From: Polytrichum commune
Lineage: Eukaryota; Streptophyta; Polytrichopsida; Polytrichales; Polytrichaceae
Direction: 5' to 3'
NCBI GenBank assembly: GCA_950295325.1
Contig: OX485804.1
Span: forward strand, 69,542,033-69,602,032
Length of the DNA stretch: 60,000 nucleotides
The notes below the pieces were generated by a model. The model made no database searches. It saw nothing but the letters and a program-made list of their open reading frames with translations, and had not been told where the DNA came from. Both the position numbers and the translations under genes were made by a program. Shown here in pieces: positions 1-10,727 of this stretch (position 1 is the first letter of the stretch; each line of letters opens with the position of its first letter).

Positions 1-239
1 AATCTTTGGTGGATGGGGTTCTTACTTCCAATGGATGTAGGATGGACATAATGGACATAATGGACAAAATTTATGATGATTATCCTTGGTGCATTACCAA
101 GACAATGAATATCCAAAAATAATTTTGGTTTGACATTTTGTCGCTCCACATGTGTTGGTCATCTTCAATACCCCCAACAAATTTTGTGACTATCTTCTCC
201 AAAATGTGGGTATTCATAATTCCAACAAGTGGGTTAGAT

Positions 240-1835
240 CGACAACTTAACCATTTACAGTTGGTAATATGGTCCTAGAGAACTCTAAGTTGGAATGTAT
301 GGTATGTCATTCTACGCCGATCCGTATTGTTGTGTATCATGCATGCATTGTTTAGGTCCATTTGACAACCCTTGATGTCTAGGGCTTGCATTCCCCTAAG
401 CGTCCATGACCAACTTTGTGTCTCACGGCACATGTTGCGAGTCTTTGGAATCGCATACCAATGTGTTGCTAATAAGGTGATGAAACATCTACTACAAATA
501 AACTTGGCTATTGTAATGGCAGTGAGTATACGATCCTTAGCAAACTATCTTCTAAAGCCTCCATTACAAGGTCAAAGCCATCACCTTCAAGGACCATCAT
601 TAGAAGTTGTTATGGACATGTTCATTACATTGGCTTGTCACAACTTTGTGTCCAAATCAAAGCATTTTGTGCGAAGTGCAATGGGTATTATGGATTTTAT
701 CATGGCGCTCAAAAAACACTAAGGTTTCAAGTTTGTGCTTGACAATTGTTTTACATGGCAACATAAAGACAATATATTCATTTTCAAAATGTCGGTCAAC
801 CTCGGAGGTAGTGCAATGGATTTGGTGAGGTGTATGCATGTTGAAAGGAACATGGAGGATCTGTGGATAATGACTGACCATGTCAAATAGTTGAAAGACT
901 GGACAACAATGGCATGTCATGTGTATGGTAGTAAATAATGCAAGGTGCTTACAATAGCGTGTTGTGACATGCAATATGAGGACGTGTATGAGGATGGAGT
1001 GGCACATACATTGCTTTGGGAGAACTTGAGTGCTACTATTGTAGACAATAGTGTGCCAAGTGTAAATTTCACGAGTTTCACAACGGACAATGTTAAAGCA
1101 AATTGGAATGTTGTGAGAAATATTTATGGTGATGGTAACCCAAGTCTGCCAATGGTGAATTGTGAGTGCACTTGTTTTTTTCATTGGTCTGCCATTTTTA
1201 ATAAGGTGAAGCAAAAATATATCAAATCATCCCTACAATTTTTACACAAGAAAATCTGCAAGGACTACAAGAACACAAAGGTATTGGATGATGTTGATAT
1301 GAAATTTCAAATAATTTGATCACGGTGGTTGTCATTTGGTGTTGCCACATAAGAAGAAAAAGATTTCCCAGACTGTGTGAGTGGCTAGGGTTTTGGCATT
1401 TTCATTATAGATGGAGTGGTCATATGTTGTTGGTGAGTATTTGTTTAACTAAAAAAATGAATATATTGCAATCATAATTCATTTTGGTGTTAATTGTACA
1501 AAATAATTTTTGTAGTTCATTCATATCTCACATAAATTATTTCATGCAGGACATGAGCATAGAGGAACGTGCAGAAATACCTACATGTAACAATGCGGAG
1601 AATATGCACAACAAATAGCTCCACCAATCAAACAACAACATGACTTGCCTATACGAATCCACAAGGGATGATTTAATTGGGGCCTCCTTCCACATAGCAA
1701 AGTACCAACCATGATTGGGAGTACATTCTTTTGGGAAAAACCTTGATTTCAACATCCTTGAAACTCAAGGTTGTTTCCAGGTGCGGAGATCCAAAGCTAA
1801 TAATTGATGGAAAATCCCCAACATTAAAAGAAAAT
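240..1835 (+). pseudogene. MULE-like transposase pseudogene, N-terminal/central part (copy A)
   Basis: One + strand frame from about 250 to 1,319 reads as a continuous protein broken by scattered stops, for example just after 'IMALKKH' at 720-722. Recognisable stretches include 'LECMVCHSTPI', 'FKFVLDNCFTW', 'TDNVKANWNVVRNIYGDG' and 'CECTCFFHWSAIFNKV'. Reading continues beyond a plausible intron (donor 'ttg|gtgagt' near 1,432, acceptor 'catgcag|gac' near 1,551) to about 1,835. There it meets decayed LRR units of the neighbouring gene. I assign it to MULE-type transposases from overall resemblance and because a SWIM zinc finger lies in the matching C-terminal fragment at 36.8-37.8 kb. The family call is tentative; the gene is clearly dead. 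Confidence 0.5.
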
Positions 1836-2153
1836 GAGTTCCTTTAAAGCTATGAACTTGCTCAATCCAAAGTGAAACACTACCAAAGCCTCAAACTCCC
1901 ACATTTTAAGTTTTCGCATACATGTCAGTCTTCCAAATCCTTTTGGCACGTGTTTCAAAGCTCAACATTTTGAGAATTTCAGTTCCTCCAACGCTATGAG
2001 GTAACTCAATCCTGAGGGAAACACTTCCAAAGCCTCACACTCCAACATCCTAAGTTGTTTCAAACATGTCAACATTCCAAATCCTTCCGCCCAATGTTTC
2101 AAAGCTCGACATCTTGAGAAATCAAGTTCCTCCAACACCATGAGGTTGCTCAA
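1835..2153 (-). pseudogene. Decayed LRR units downstream of NLR copy A
   Basis: Downstream of the TGA at 2154-2156 the same frame continues as LRR sequence for 63 codons ('LEELDFSRCRALKHWAEG...') to a second stop at 1,962. After that, recognisable but degraded unit sequence continues to about 1,835. These are former array units now beyond the stop codon. They abut MULE-like pseudogene sequence. Copy B has homologous decayed units at about 23,690-23,978. Confidence 0.75.
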
Positions 2154-5100
2154 TCATGAGGGAAACACTTGCAAAGCCTCACACTCCCACATCCTAAGTT
2201 TTTTCAAACATGTCAAGGTTCCAAATCCTTCTGGCACATGTTTCAAAGCTCGACATTTTGAGAAATCAAGTTCCTCCAATGCTATGAGGTTGCTCAACCC
2301 TGAGGGAAACACTTCCAAAGCCTCACACTCCCACATCCAAAGTTGTTTCAAACATGTCAACGTTCCAAATCCTTCCGCCACGTGTTTCAAAGCTCGACAT
2401 TTTGAGAAATCAAGTTCCTTCAACACTGTGAGGCTGCTCAATCCTGAGGGAAACACTTCCAAAGCCTCACACTCCGACATCTTAAGCTTCTTCAAACATG
2501 TTAACGTTCCAAATCCTTCTGGAACGTGTTTCAAAGCTCGACATCTCGAGAAATGGAGTTCCTCCAATCCTATGAGGCTGCTCAATCCAGAGGGAAACAC
2601 TTCCAAAGCCTCACACTCCCACATGAAAAGTTTTTTCAAACATGTCAAGGTTCCAAATCCTTCCGGCACGTGTTTCAAAGCTCGACATTTTGAGAAATCA
2701 AGTTCCTCCAACGCTATGAGGTTGCTCAATCCTGAGGGAAACACTTCCAAAGCCTCACACTCCCACATCCTAAGTTGTTTCAAACATGTCAATGTTCTAA
2801 ATCCTTCCGCCACGTGTTTCAAAGCTCGACATCTTGAGAAATCAAGTTCCTCCAACCCAATGAGGTCGCTCAATTTTTTGATAAAATGTTCAAAGTTGTC
2901 ACAATTTATTAAAGATATGCCTTTTAGACAAGGAAAAGTGAATGATCTTGATGGACGAAAATCAAGAAAATCACAATTATAGAATTTTAAAATACATATT
3001 TGATGTAGAAAGGTTTGAGCAATGATCCAAAGGTTGTTGATGAAAGATTTTTGGTGTTTAATAGACTTGTCATTTTCAAGTGAAAAGTGGATCTTCAACC
3101 AGCGAAGTTGGACGGAATGCTTTAGAATATCAAAAAGAATGTCCACATCATCACAATTTTGAACGCTCAATAATCGAAGGTTTGGCATGTCTTTCATCTT
3201 AAAACTCCCCTCATATGCGGACTTATGTTCAAGCCTTTCAAATGACATGCCTTGTATCCGTTCTATACACTGCATGCACAAACAAATAACATGTTATAAA
3301 TCAACATTTTAAACAATTCATGCAAGTTTGTTTCAATTTTTTTCTTATGGGATTTAAGCATGATAACATTGACAAAACAACTAGTTACACATTCAATCGA
3401 CACATTCAATTGGACAAAAATTCCAAATATGTTCAAATACCTTAAATTTCTTGTGATATATCATCAGACTTTATTTGCACAGTTGGGGGGGGGGGGGTTG
3501 CTGACCTAAATCTACTTGCAAAATTGAAACGTCCTTCCACACTCGAGTTCTTTTGTTACAAAATTCGCAAGGTTTATGTACATTTTTTCAAAGGTTTTTA
3601 AATTTGATACTACAACGGTTATATTGAAAAACTATTATATTAATCAATATGTTGGATGATAACTTGTAATGGACCATGGAGAACTTTGGTCATAGATACT
3701 TTCCAATTTTCTCTAGAATGATCAATAGTGGTATTTTTTACAATGTTTGCACCCTCACTTGTGGCATGATTCAATTCTTCCGTAGTGGAAAACAAAGGGT
3801 TTTGTTTGGATGATGCTTACCTTTTGCTTACAATGGTCGGTGAATGTTCCCAAACGAAAATTCATAAGTCGAGTTTCTTTGAATTCTCCCAAGTTTGCAA
3901 GCATACGACCCATGGCACACAATTGATCATGAATTTTAAGCAATCCATCACCATCCACTGTCACGAGTGACTTGCTGTTTAAATTTTCCAAGGTTTTTTG
4001 GGCAATGTTGGCATCAAGGTCGGACATTCTAATTATGTCGTCCCCCATAAAATAAAAACTTGGAGGGTATGGATCTAGCTGGTTGGAAAAACAAGAGATG
4101 TCAAGAAACATGTTTTTTTCTCTATCGCCTAGCTCATCAAAGCTGATCCTCAATGTCTTCCATATTTGTTCATCAGGACTTCCATCATGTCTAGCCTTCA
4201 ACAATCTATGCAACGTTCTCTCCCATATTCGTAATCGCCTCTCCCCATGCAAGCATTTGCCCATTACCTCCAAACTCAATGGAAGCCCACCACAAGCATT
4301 CACAATCTTCTCCACTACATGTTCCAAATAAGGCTCACATGATTGGTCAGTCCCAAAGGCATGCATGGCAAATAGTTCCATAGGTTTATCACCCTCAAGG
4401 GTCTTCATGTTTACGATCCCAGCCTTGGGTATGTATCGTCCAAACGATTGCCAACCACGAGAGCTTGCAATCAACTTACTGCCATTTACATCTTTGAATA
4501 TTTGATCACCTAATAGTTCATGTAAGTCAATTTGTTCACTCACGTTGTCTACTACAATAAGTATGTTCTTTGTTTTGCAAATATGTTCCATCGTTATTCT
4601 TACTTCGATCAATTTCTTCACTTGAGGTACCTCTTGTAAATCTTCCAACTTATGCTTGAATATGAAAGTACATTCATCACCCTTGAAGTTACCTACAAAG
4701 CATGTCCCTTCAAATTGGTGGGAGATATGTACACTTAGAGCATTGGCCAATGTTGACTTGCCGATTCCTCCCATGCCAACAATCCCCAAACTACCAATTT
4801 TTTGCAATTGCCTTTCGAGTTGAAGTATTTGGTCTTTGATACCAATCAATCTCTTAGATCCATTCGTGGTATTATTGACCTACAAGAATTCCAACATCCA
4901 ATCTTAGCTTTATAGCAAATTACATAACGCATCATAGCATTTTTCAAACTATCTCAAAGATTGAATATCATTGATCTCATTTACATTGAAATATGATTTG
5001 CATACTATATTTGACAACGAGCAAAATAATATCAAGAACACAATTACCTTATCAAGAATATGATGTAATGTTGGTTTGTTGCGTGTATCTTGACATGAAC

Positions 5101-6880
5101 TACCGTATTCTCCAATTTTGGGCATGAATCGTAACCATGAGCTAAGGGTCACAAAAACTTGCCACAATATGACCATTTGACAAAAGGCATTGTAAATTAT
5201 TCCCATGAAGTTGGACCACCATTGCTTGGCATTCATCAACAAATCGTACCTCCGTGATGGTTCGTTATGTTGGAGTATCTCATCCATAGAGATCGCATTC
5301 TTGAACTTTGCACTCTTCAACAATCTTAATGTGTTGCAAATTTCAAGGAATGTGGGCCTCTCTGATGGATCCAAAGACCAACAATCATGTATTAATGACT
5401 TCAATTCCTTTGAGCAATATTCTGGTAGCTTTGGCCTCTTGCCATCATGTATTAACTTCAAATATTCATCATTGCGTGAAATCGCACCAAAAGGTTTTTC
5501 CCCTGTAAGAATTTCAAAACTCGTCATGGAAAAACTAAACACATCGGTTTTGAATGCATTTACTTCCGATTTTCGATTTTCAAATGCCTCCGGCGCCATG
5601 TACTGAACGGTGCCATAACGAAATTCACCTGTGGGCACTTGTGGTGATTCCTTTACTTCAATTTTTGATATACCAAAATCAACCAACTTCACACGCACAT
5701 ATTCAAGGCAACCATCCGACTTTGAGACATCCATGGAAGTCACAACAACATTATTGGGCTTCAAATCACGATGTGCTACCTTCATATCATGAAGGTAGCA
5801 CATGCCGCTTGCAATTTGTAACATAATATCCATTCGAACATCTTCTGTGATTGAAGCTTTCTTTTCGACCAATAATTTGCACAAGTCCGACTTTCCGCGT
5901 TCCATGACTAATTCAAATTTCTCAATTTCTTCATAAAGAAACCCACAACAAAAGAACTTGATAATGTTTGGATGATTTAATCCCCCCAATATACTTGCTT
6001 CTTTCCGTAAAACTCTCTTGTGTTCGAGGCCTGCAACTTCCATCACCTTTGTCGCACTTTCAATGCCTACCCATTTAGTAGGTAGTACAACACATCGCTC
6101 TGAGCCTGTTTTACCCAAAGGAAGAACCAACCTTCCTAAAGTCTTAGATTGTGGATAATCATGAGGGAAAACAATTTTATCCAATTCTTCACCTCGAGCC
6201 AATTGTAGGCCTGTCACTCGTCCCAATAGGTATTGTGCAAGTGCACGGTCCTCAATTGTGTCAATTGTCAAATGCTCTGAGAGTCTTCTGTGTAAAGAAT
6301 TCTCGTCCTCTTCAACTTCATCAATAGATGCTGGATAGAATGTAAGACAACTTTGAGTCTGAAGAATATTTTGGCTTTGACCTCGATAACACATTTGAGA
6401 TATGTCACACATTATATGGAAACAACATTCCAAGTCCAAGAGAAGCTCTCTAAAAGTCTCTTTGTTGTTTATTTGCAACACTGCACTGTGGCACCAATCT
6501 TCCTTGCAACATTCATGAACCACATTTTTTGCTTCGATCACAATCCGAACTAAATTTTGTTCAATTTCATTGAAGACATTCCTCCGGGACCCTTTGTTGA
6601 TCTTTCGAATTGCTTCCACACCCTTTCGAAAGTTTGCCACCAAATTGTTGCATTGGTTTTTATTCAACAAAATCGAACTTGACAATCTCATCATATCTTC
6701 AACGGTCTCCAAAGATTTCTTTATGTTGTCTGACATTTTGGAAGTGTTACAACAAAGAAAATCGTTGTTTTGGTATTTGGCTTTCCGTGTGAAGATTTGT
6801 GATGATAAAGTCAAGGTTTGCAACACAATACCTATGAATCCACACACTTGTGTGTTAATGCAATATAAGAAGAAACCCAT
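2154..6880 (-). CDS. Kinase-NB-ARC-LRR (PNL-type) immune receptor, copy A
   Basis: Intracellular resistance-type receptor. Exon 1 (6880-5048) encodes an N-terminal helical region followed by a kinase: Lys about residue 278, HRDLKPNN about 370-377, DFG about 401, 'YMAPEAF' about 427. Exon 2 (4879-3821) is a complete NB-ARC: P-loop 'GMGGIGKSTLA', kinase-2 'ILIVVDN', 'GSKLIASSR', 'CGGLPLSLEV', 'MFLDISCF', and 'IHD' in place of MHD. Exon 3 (3269-2154) holds five 48-residue LRR units. Introns are GT-AG and phase 0 (donors 'aag|gtaatt', 'aaag|gtaagc'; acceptors 'tgtag|gtc', 'gcag|tgt'). The product is about 1,335 residues. I use the ATG at 6880 because it has an upstream in-frame stop and a good context; the ATG at 6736 ('MSDNIKK') is an alternative. 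The stop TGA replaces a Gly codon in the last LRR unit. The kinase glycine loop is atypical. A hydrophobic segment lies between kinase and NB-ARC. Kinase-NB-ARC-LRR order is characteristic of mosses. Confidence 0.88.
2157..2880 (-). repeat. 144-bp LRR tandem array, copy A (5 units)
   Basis: There are five units of 144 bp (48 residues), each encoding two leucine-rich repeats built on 'LEELDFSKCRALKHV' and 'CLKKLFMWECEALEVFPSG'. Differences between units cluster in the positions flanking the conserved Leu/Phe/Met of each predicted beta strand. The array ends at the TGA codon on the low-coordinate side and continues as decayed copies. Confidence 0.92.
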
Positions 6881-7703
6881 ATTTTAAGAATGAGGTGCAC
6901 AATACTATTCTGTGGAGACATTGGTATAAAAATATACACAATTCAAAATTGTATTGGAATTTGTATTACCTCTATTTTCTAAATCAATTGATTGAAATAA
7001 AAAAATAAAAGTACATTAATTAGGTTGGGTCATAATGTCCTTGACTCGATCTCAAGTATAATCATTATGAACATTTGTCATCCATTGTGAATACGCTCTT
7101 CAAACTCTGTGGACATCTATCAAGACTTACCAAATTTAAGCAAAACACTTCAATAAAAGCTTTAAATTTGTAATTTTTCAGTACAATGTCACAAGTAACA
7201 ACCTTTGCTTTGAGAAAGTTATAGAACTCTTGGAATAAATTGTACATACCTATGAAGATGGTGTTTCTGTGTCAATTTCGCCCTTCAAATTCACCTCCAA
7301 CCTCTCATGACCTGCCATCATTCTTCACGGAGTCCGTGTAATTTCTACAACAAATGTTCTCATTTGCTCCAGCAAAAGCTTCCTAAGAACAACCACTAAC
7401 TCAAAACAACAGCCAAGTTCCTGCACTCACAAAAACCACCACTCACAAAATTGTGAATTCATAGTCGGATGGGTGCTTCCTCAAAGTTCTTTCAACTTCA
7501 ACTTCAGCTTCATATACCAAATCTTGGATCCAACAAATCGAAGCAACTTTTGAAACATGGAAAAAAAAGATGTTCTTTCCCTCTATCCTATGTTCACCAA
7601 TCCGGATGGAATAATAGCTCCTCCAATAGACAAAGAGCCCAAAGAAATCCACAACACCGTGCATGACTCCAACTACCGGAACATTGAACCCCTACCTCTC
7701 ACT
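6881..7703. other. 5' flank of NLR copy A (promoter/leader region)
   Basis: This is upstream of the - strand NLR gene and appears identical to 31,154-31,976 in copy B. An in-frame stop lies just before the ATG at 6880. A + strand reading frame at 7,557-7,703 (start 'MEKKDVLSLYPMF') runs up to an 'aag|gtatgt' that could be a splice donor. It has no recognisable homology, and that boundary is also the terminus of a MITE. No confident divergent gene can be called. Confidence 0.4.
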
Positions 7704-8088
7704 AAGGTATGTGGGTGGTATTCGGTTACTTTTCTTGATCATATCCCTTAATTTCATTGGTGTGTAGTTGGGAGAGATCAAAGAACAACTACCATAAAAC
7801 AAACACATGCTTAAAAATGATTGAACTAGTATGGTTTCGTAATTTGTTAACTACAACACACTCAATAGTGGACACAATTGGGAGGACCTAATATTTCACT
7901 CATGATATCAAGAAACATGCACTTCCAATGACCATAACAAAATCAGGGCGAGGTCTGATTTTCGTTCCGAGTTTTGCTGATGCTCTGTCGGTGTGCTGAT
8001 GCAACACAAGTTTCGTTGTGCAAATCTGAACGGCAGAAGCTGGAGAACACGAAAACAGGGAACCCACTGAATAGCACCCACATACCTT
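7704..8088. mobile_element. MITE, AAGGTATGTGGGTG family (copy A)
   Basis: A 385-bp segment is bounded by inverted repeats of about 23 bp: AAGGTATGTGGGTGGTATTC on the left, and AAGGTATGTGGGTGCTATTC when the right end is reverse-complemented. A convincing target-site duplication is not visible. Related ends occur at 31,977-32,364, at 10,728-11,075, and as a deleted form near 51,167. It lies in the NLR 5' flank and contributes to that gene's upstream DNA. Confidence 0.6.
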
Positions 8089-9300
8089 GATAGGAGGCCT
8101 TAAGAGGCGGCAGCAGCAGCACCAGGAACAGATCCTCCACCACACTTGGAAGTTATGGTGGACAACGAGAGGCAGCAGCAGTAGCAGCACTCAAGTGAGC
8201 CGTGGCTATGGCAGCAAGAAGAAGAAGAAGAAGAAGGGGGAACAAAGGTGGACAACGAGAGGCAGCAGCAGTCAGGACTCAAGAGAGGCGTGGCTATGGC
8301 AGGAAGAAGAAGAAGAAGAAGAAGGAGGCAGGGGAAGAAAGGCGGGTTTCCTCTGCACCATCGTTGCTCACCAAATCCCCGTCCCCAGCGCCCAAAACGT
8401 AGAGTGTGGAGTCACCGAATATTTGGGTTTCTTCCCCCAATGCTAGCGTGGTTCTGACGCTGGCACAAGTGTCTTGTGTTATGACTAGAGATTCGCCTCC
8501 CTTGTCCTCTTCTTGAGAAATACAGATACTTTCTAAGGACACGTGTCCCCAAGTCACTTGAGGACAATCCGTGTAATCTTAACCGTTGATAGCATGGAAT
8601 TTGTGACTTACCACTTCGCTCGGTGTTCCAAGTCTCAAGTCCCGAGTATGACATGGATGCCTGCATGGCATCATTTCTGGGAGGTGAGGCTTGGGAGATG
8701 TGTTGAGTGTTAGGTCGATCAAAAAGCTAGACCCAACTCTTGCAAATATTTTTGCCTAAAATAATCAAGATCCAACTCCAATGATAATTAACCATACTTT
8801 AACGGTTTCTTGAAGCTCAAAAGTTGGGACTTGGTCCCATGTTGGGACTTTCTAACATGAGTGGGACTTGGGACTTGGGATCCCATGTGAACCGGCTCTT
8901 AATGTAATGAGGGAGGGGAGGTTTTGTAGCTAGGTGGAGCCCATCTCCACGAAGGACATCTAGAAGCACTTACATTGGAGAGGCAACTACCAAAAATAAG
9001 GACACAATAGCTCTACTTTTGACACGCAAACTTTAAAGGACAAAATCATTCTTTCTTATTCCTTCGCTGTGATTGATTGCTAGGGTGTCGGATTCGAGAC
9101 ACATGGTGCATAACACTACTCATCATACAACTTTTGTTCCGTGGGCCCTCAAAATATAATAGATAGACGCTTAAAAAAATGCCCATGGAGACTCGGATAC
9201 AAAGTGAACTCCCAACGTCTCATTGTTATATTTTGAGGGCCCATGTCACTTACTATTATTATGTGAGGGTATTAAAAATCAAGTTAGTGTGTAGTAAGGT
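8089..9300. other. Low-complexity and unassigned flank, copy A
   Basis: The stretch 8,100-8,340 is rich in CAG and GAA/GAAGAA triplets, which yield spurious Arg/Lys- or Ser-rich frames in several readings. The rest, up to about 9,300, has no coding signal I trust. At 8,523-8,576 it preserves the uninterrupted sequence into which two pogo-like elements inserted in copy B. A palindromic pair around 9,138-9,243 ('gtgggccctcaaaatata' and its complement, about 100 bp apart) may be another small inverted-repeat element; it recurs at 36,553-36,650. Confidence 0.5.
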
Positions 9301-9379
9301 CACTAGATGTTGGTTCCTTCAAGATCTTGGAGTTGTTGGGGTCCACTGAGTGGAAGCACGACTTGCCACATGATGCCGA

Positions 9380-9906
9380 TTGCGATTCAATCGACCTAAC
9401 AATATGAATTACTCCATTCCATGCCCAAACACTTTCTCCAAAAGGGCATGCATAGAAAAATCATTGAATAATGCAAAGCACGGTGCGGCTCATACCATAT
9501 CCGTGTTGGAAACTGACAACAATTTTTTTGAGTTGCAAGATTGTTGCCCAACTATGCCAAAAGATGTTGGGCTATGCATGCCAATACCTAACTTTATGCA
9601 ATGTCAAAGTCATAATTGGCAAACATGGCACCCCAAAGCCAATATACAAAGGTATGATGAAGGGCTTCTGCTCTACCAACAAAGTGGAGTATGAGTTTTG
9701 GTTTAGCCTTCACAATATCAAACGTTGTGTGAGTTGCAACATAAGAAATTTGTGGTGAAAGAGCTCATATTACCCATCATGTGGCCATTGGAGATGGGTA
9801 TGAATCTATCTAGGTTGGAGGTGTTAATGCTTGAAGACACCGGATTCCAATTGCACAAGAGGGAGGCATTTTCATCATGTCATAGGCTTTCAACAATTGC
9901 AACCCT
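9380..9906 (+). pseudogene. MULE-like pseudogene, C-terminal part (copy A, truncated)
   Basis: The + strand frame at 9,380-9,694 ('NNMNYSIPCPNTFSKRAC', 'VGLCMPIPNFMQCQSHNW') and its frameshifted continuation match 36,786-37,320 in copy B. The fragment is cut at 9,908 by the junction with reverse-complemented helicase intron, so the SWIM zinc finger seen in copy B is missing here. By order and orientation it would be the continuation of the pseudogene at 240-1,835, on the other side of the NLR gene. Confidence 0.45.
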
Positions 9907-10040
9907 TCTGCTCATCACTCACCGACTGCCTCTTTGATCACCTCTTTCTTTACAAACATGCAAACGGGGGGCTTTTGACGGCCGCTTCAAAATCATCATC
10001 ATCATCATCATCAACGGAGAACAATTGTCAACAAACCAAC

Positions 10041-10433
10041 CTTCTTAATGATTTCTGGCTCCACAACTTCCTTGCTCTTTATGTGCTCAGGCTTGTCCAC
10101 AATTTCGTCAGGGTCTGTGACCTTCATGGCGGAGAGGTCGAAATCCCCAAAATCCTCATCACTCCAAAGTTTCTTACTCGGTGCCACAACAGCCGCTGCC
10201 TCGTTTATTGTATCCCCCATCTTGGCACCATCTTTTTCTCCCTCCGCCTTCCCTTCTTCTGCAATTGCTTCCTGCTTCACCTCCTCCTTTGCGTCCTCCA
10301 TTTTGCTACCACCATCTCCCTCCGACGCCTTCACTTCAATTTCCTCCTCTTTTTTGTCCTCCATTTCGGCAACAATTTCCTCCACCTTCACTCCTGATGG
10401 TTCCTGTTTCACCTCCTCCTTTGCGTCCTCCAT
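10041..10433 (-). pseudogene. Orphan copy of DBP5-type helicase exon 1
   Basis: 131 codons starting '[14 protein letters not shown]' match exon 1 of the helicase gene at 51,455-51,847, with only a few amino-acid changes (for example Val for Ala in 'GVKVEEIV' and Ala for Glu in 'KQEAIAEE'). The splice donor is kept, and intron 1 sequence follows only to 9,908, where it joins MULE-like debris. The promoter and 5' UTR were copied too, so this fragment could still be transcribed. No helicase core exons follow, so it cannot encode a helicase. Confidence 0.88.
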
Positions 10434-10727
10434 TTCGCATTAATCTGAAAGACGACAAAGAATGTGGAGCTCTGTTTTGCAATGAACCGCTTCCGGAGCT
10501 CCGAACCCTAAAACAGGGGAGGAGGGAGGGACACAGAGATAGAGAGCTTGGGTGTCTAGAATCTTCTAATCATGTAGATTCTAGCGAAAGGAGGGAGAGC
10601 AGGGGACTTGGTCTCCAAGGCAATAAAAAGGACAAGTGGCACCTATTACCGTCATTTCACAAGAAACACAATAGTGTACACTAAATTGGTTGAGTAAATT
10701 AGTGTCATCTTAGGAGCACTTTACACT

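Larger units (their letters stand above)
1..9908 (+). repeat. Segmental direct repeat, copy A
   Basis: This block is repeated in the same orientation at 21,835-37,320. It contains, in order, MULE-like pseudogene part 1, the kinase-NB-ARC-LRR gene and its 5' flank, and MULE-like pseudogene part 2. The left end lies outside the window, because base 1 already aligns with 21,835. The right end is sharp: after the shared 'aacccttc' at 9,901-9,908 the sequence switches to reverse-complemented helicase intron 1. The offset to copy B is about 21,834 on the left, 24,273 across the NLR signalling exons and larger on the right. The changes come from 17 extra LRR units and two pogo-like insertions in B. 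Confidence 0.93.

Noticed and set aside
2140-2982. CRISPR-like or satellite array
   Set aside because: The repeats are contiguous 144-bp units in frame with an NB-ARC gene and encode leucine-rich repeats. There are no unique spacers.
5205-6887. Several + strand frames opposite the kinase exon (and their counterparts at 29.5-31.2 kb)
   Set aside because: They are antisense shadows of the kinase exon and lack any recognisable family.
8087-8446. Arg/Lys- and Gln-rich frames near 8.1-8.4 kb and 32.4-32.8 kb
   Set aside because: They come from CAG and GAA triplet runs, differ in length between copies, and are interrupted in copy A.
10048-10684. Overlapping Ser/Pro-rich frames on the + strand at 10.0-10.7 kb and on the - strand at 51.2-51.85 kb
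   Set aside because: They are shadows of the acidic helicase exon 1 on the opposite strand.
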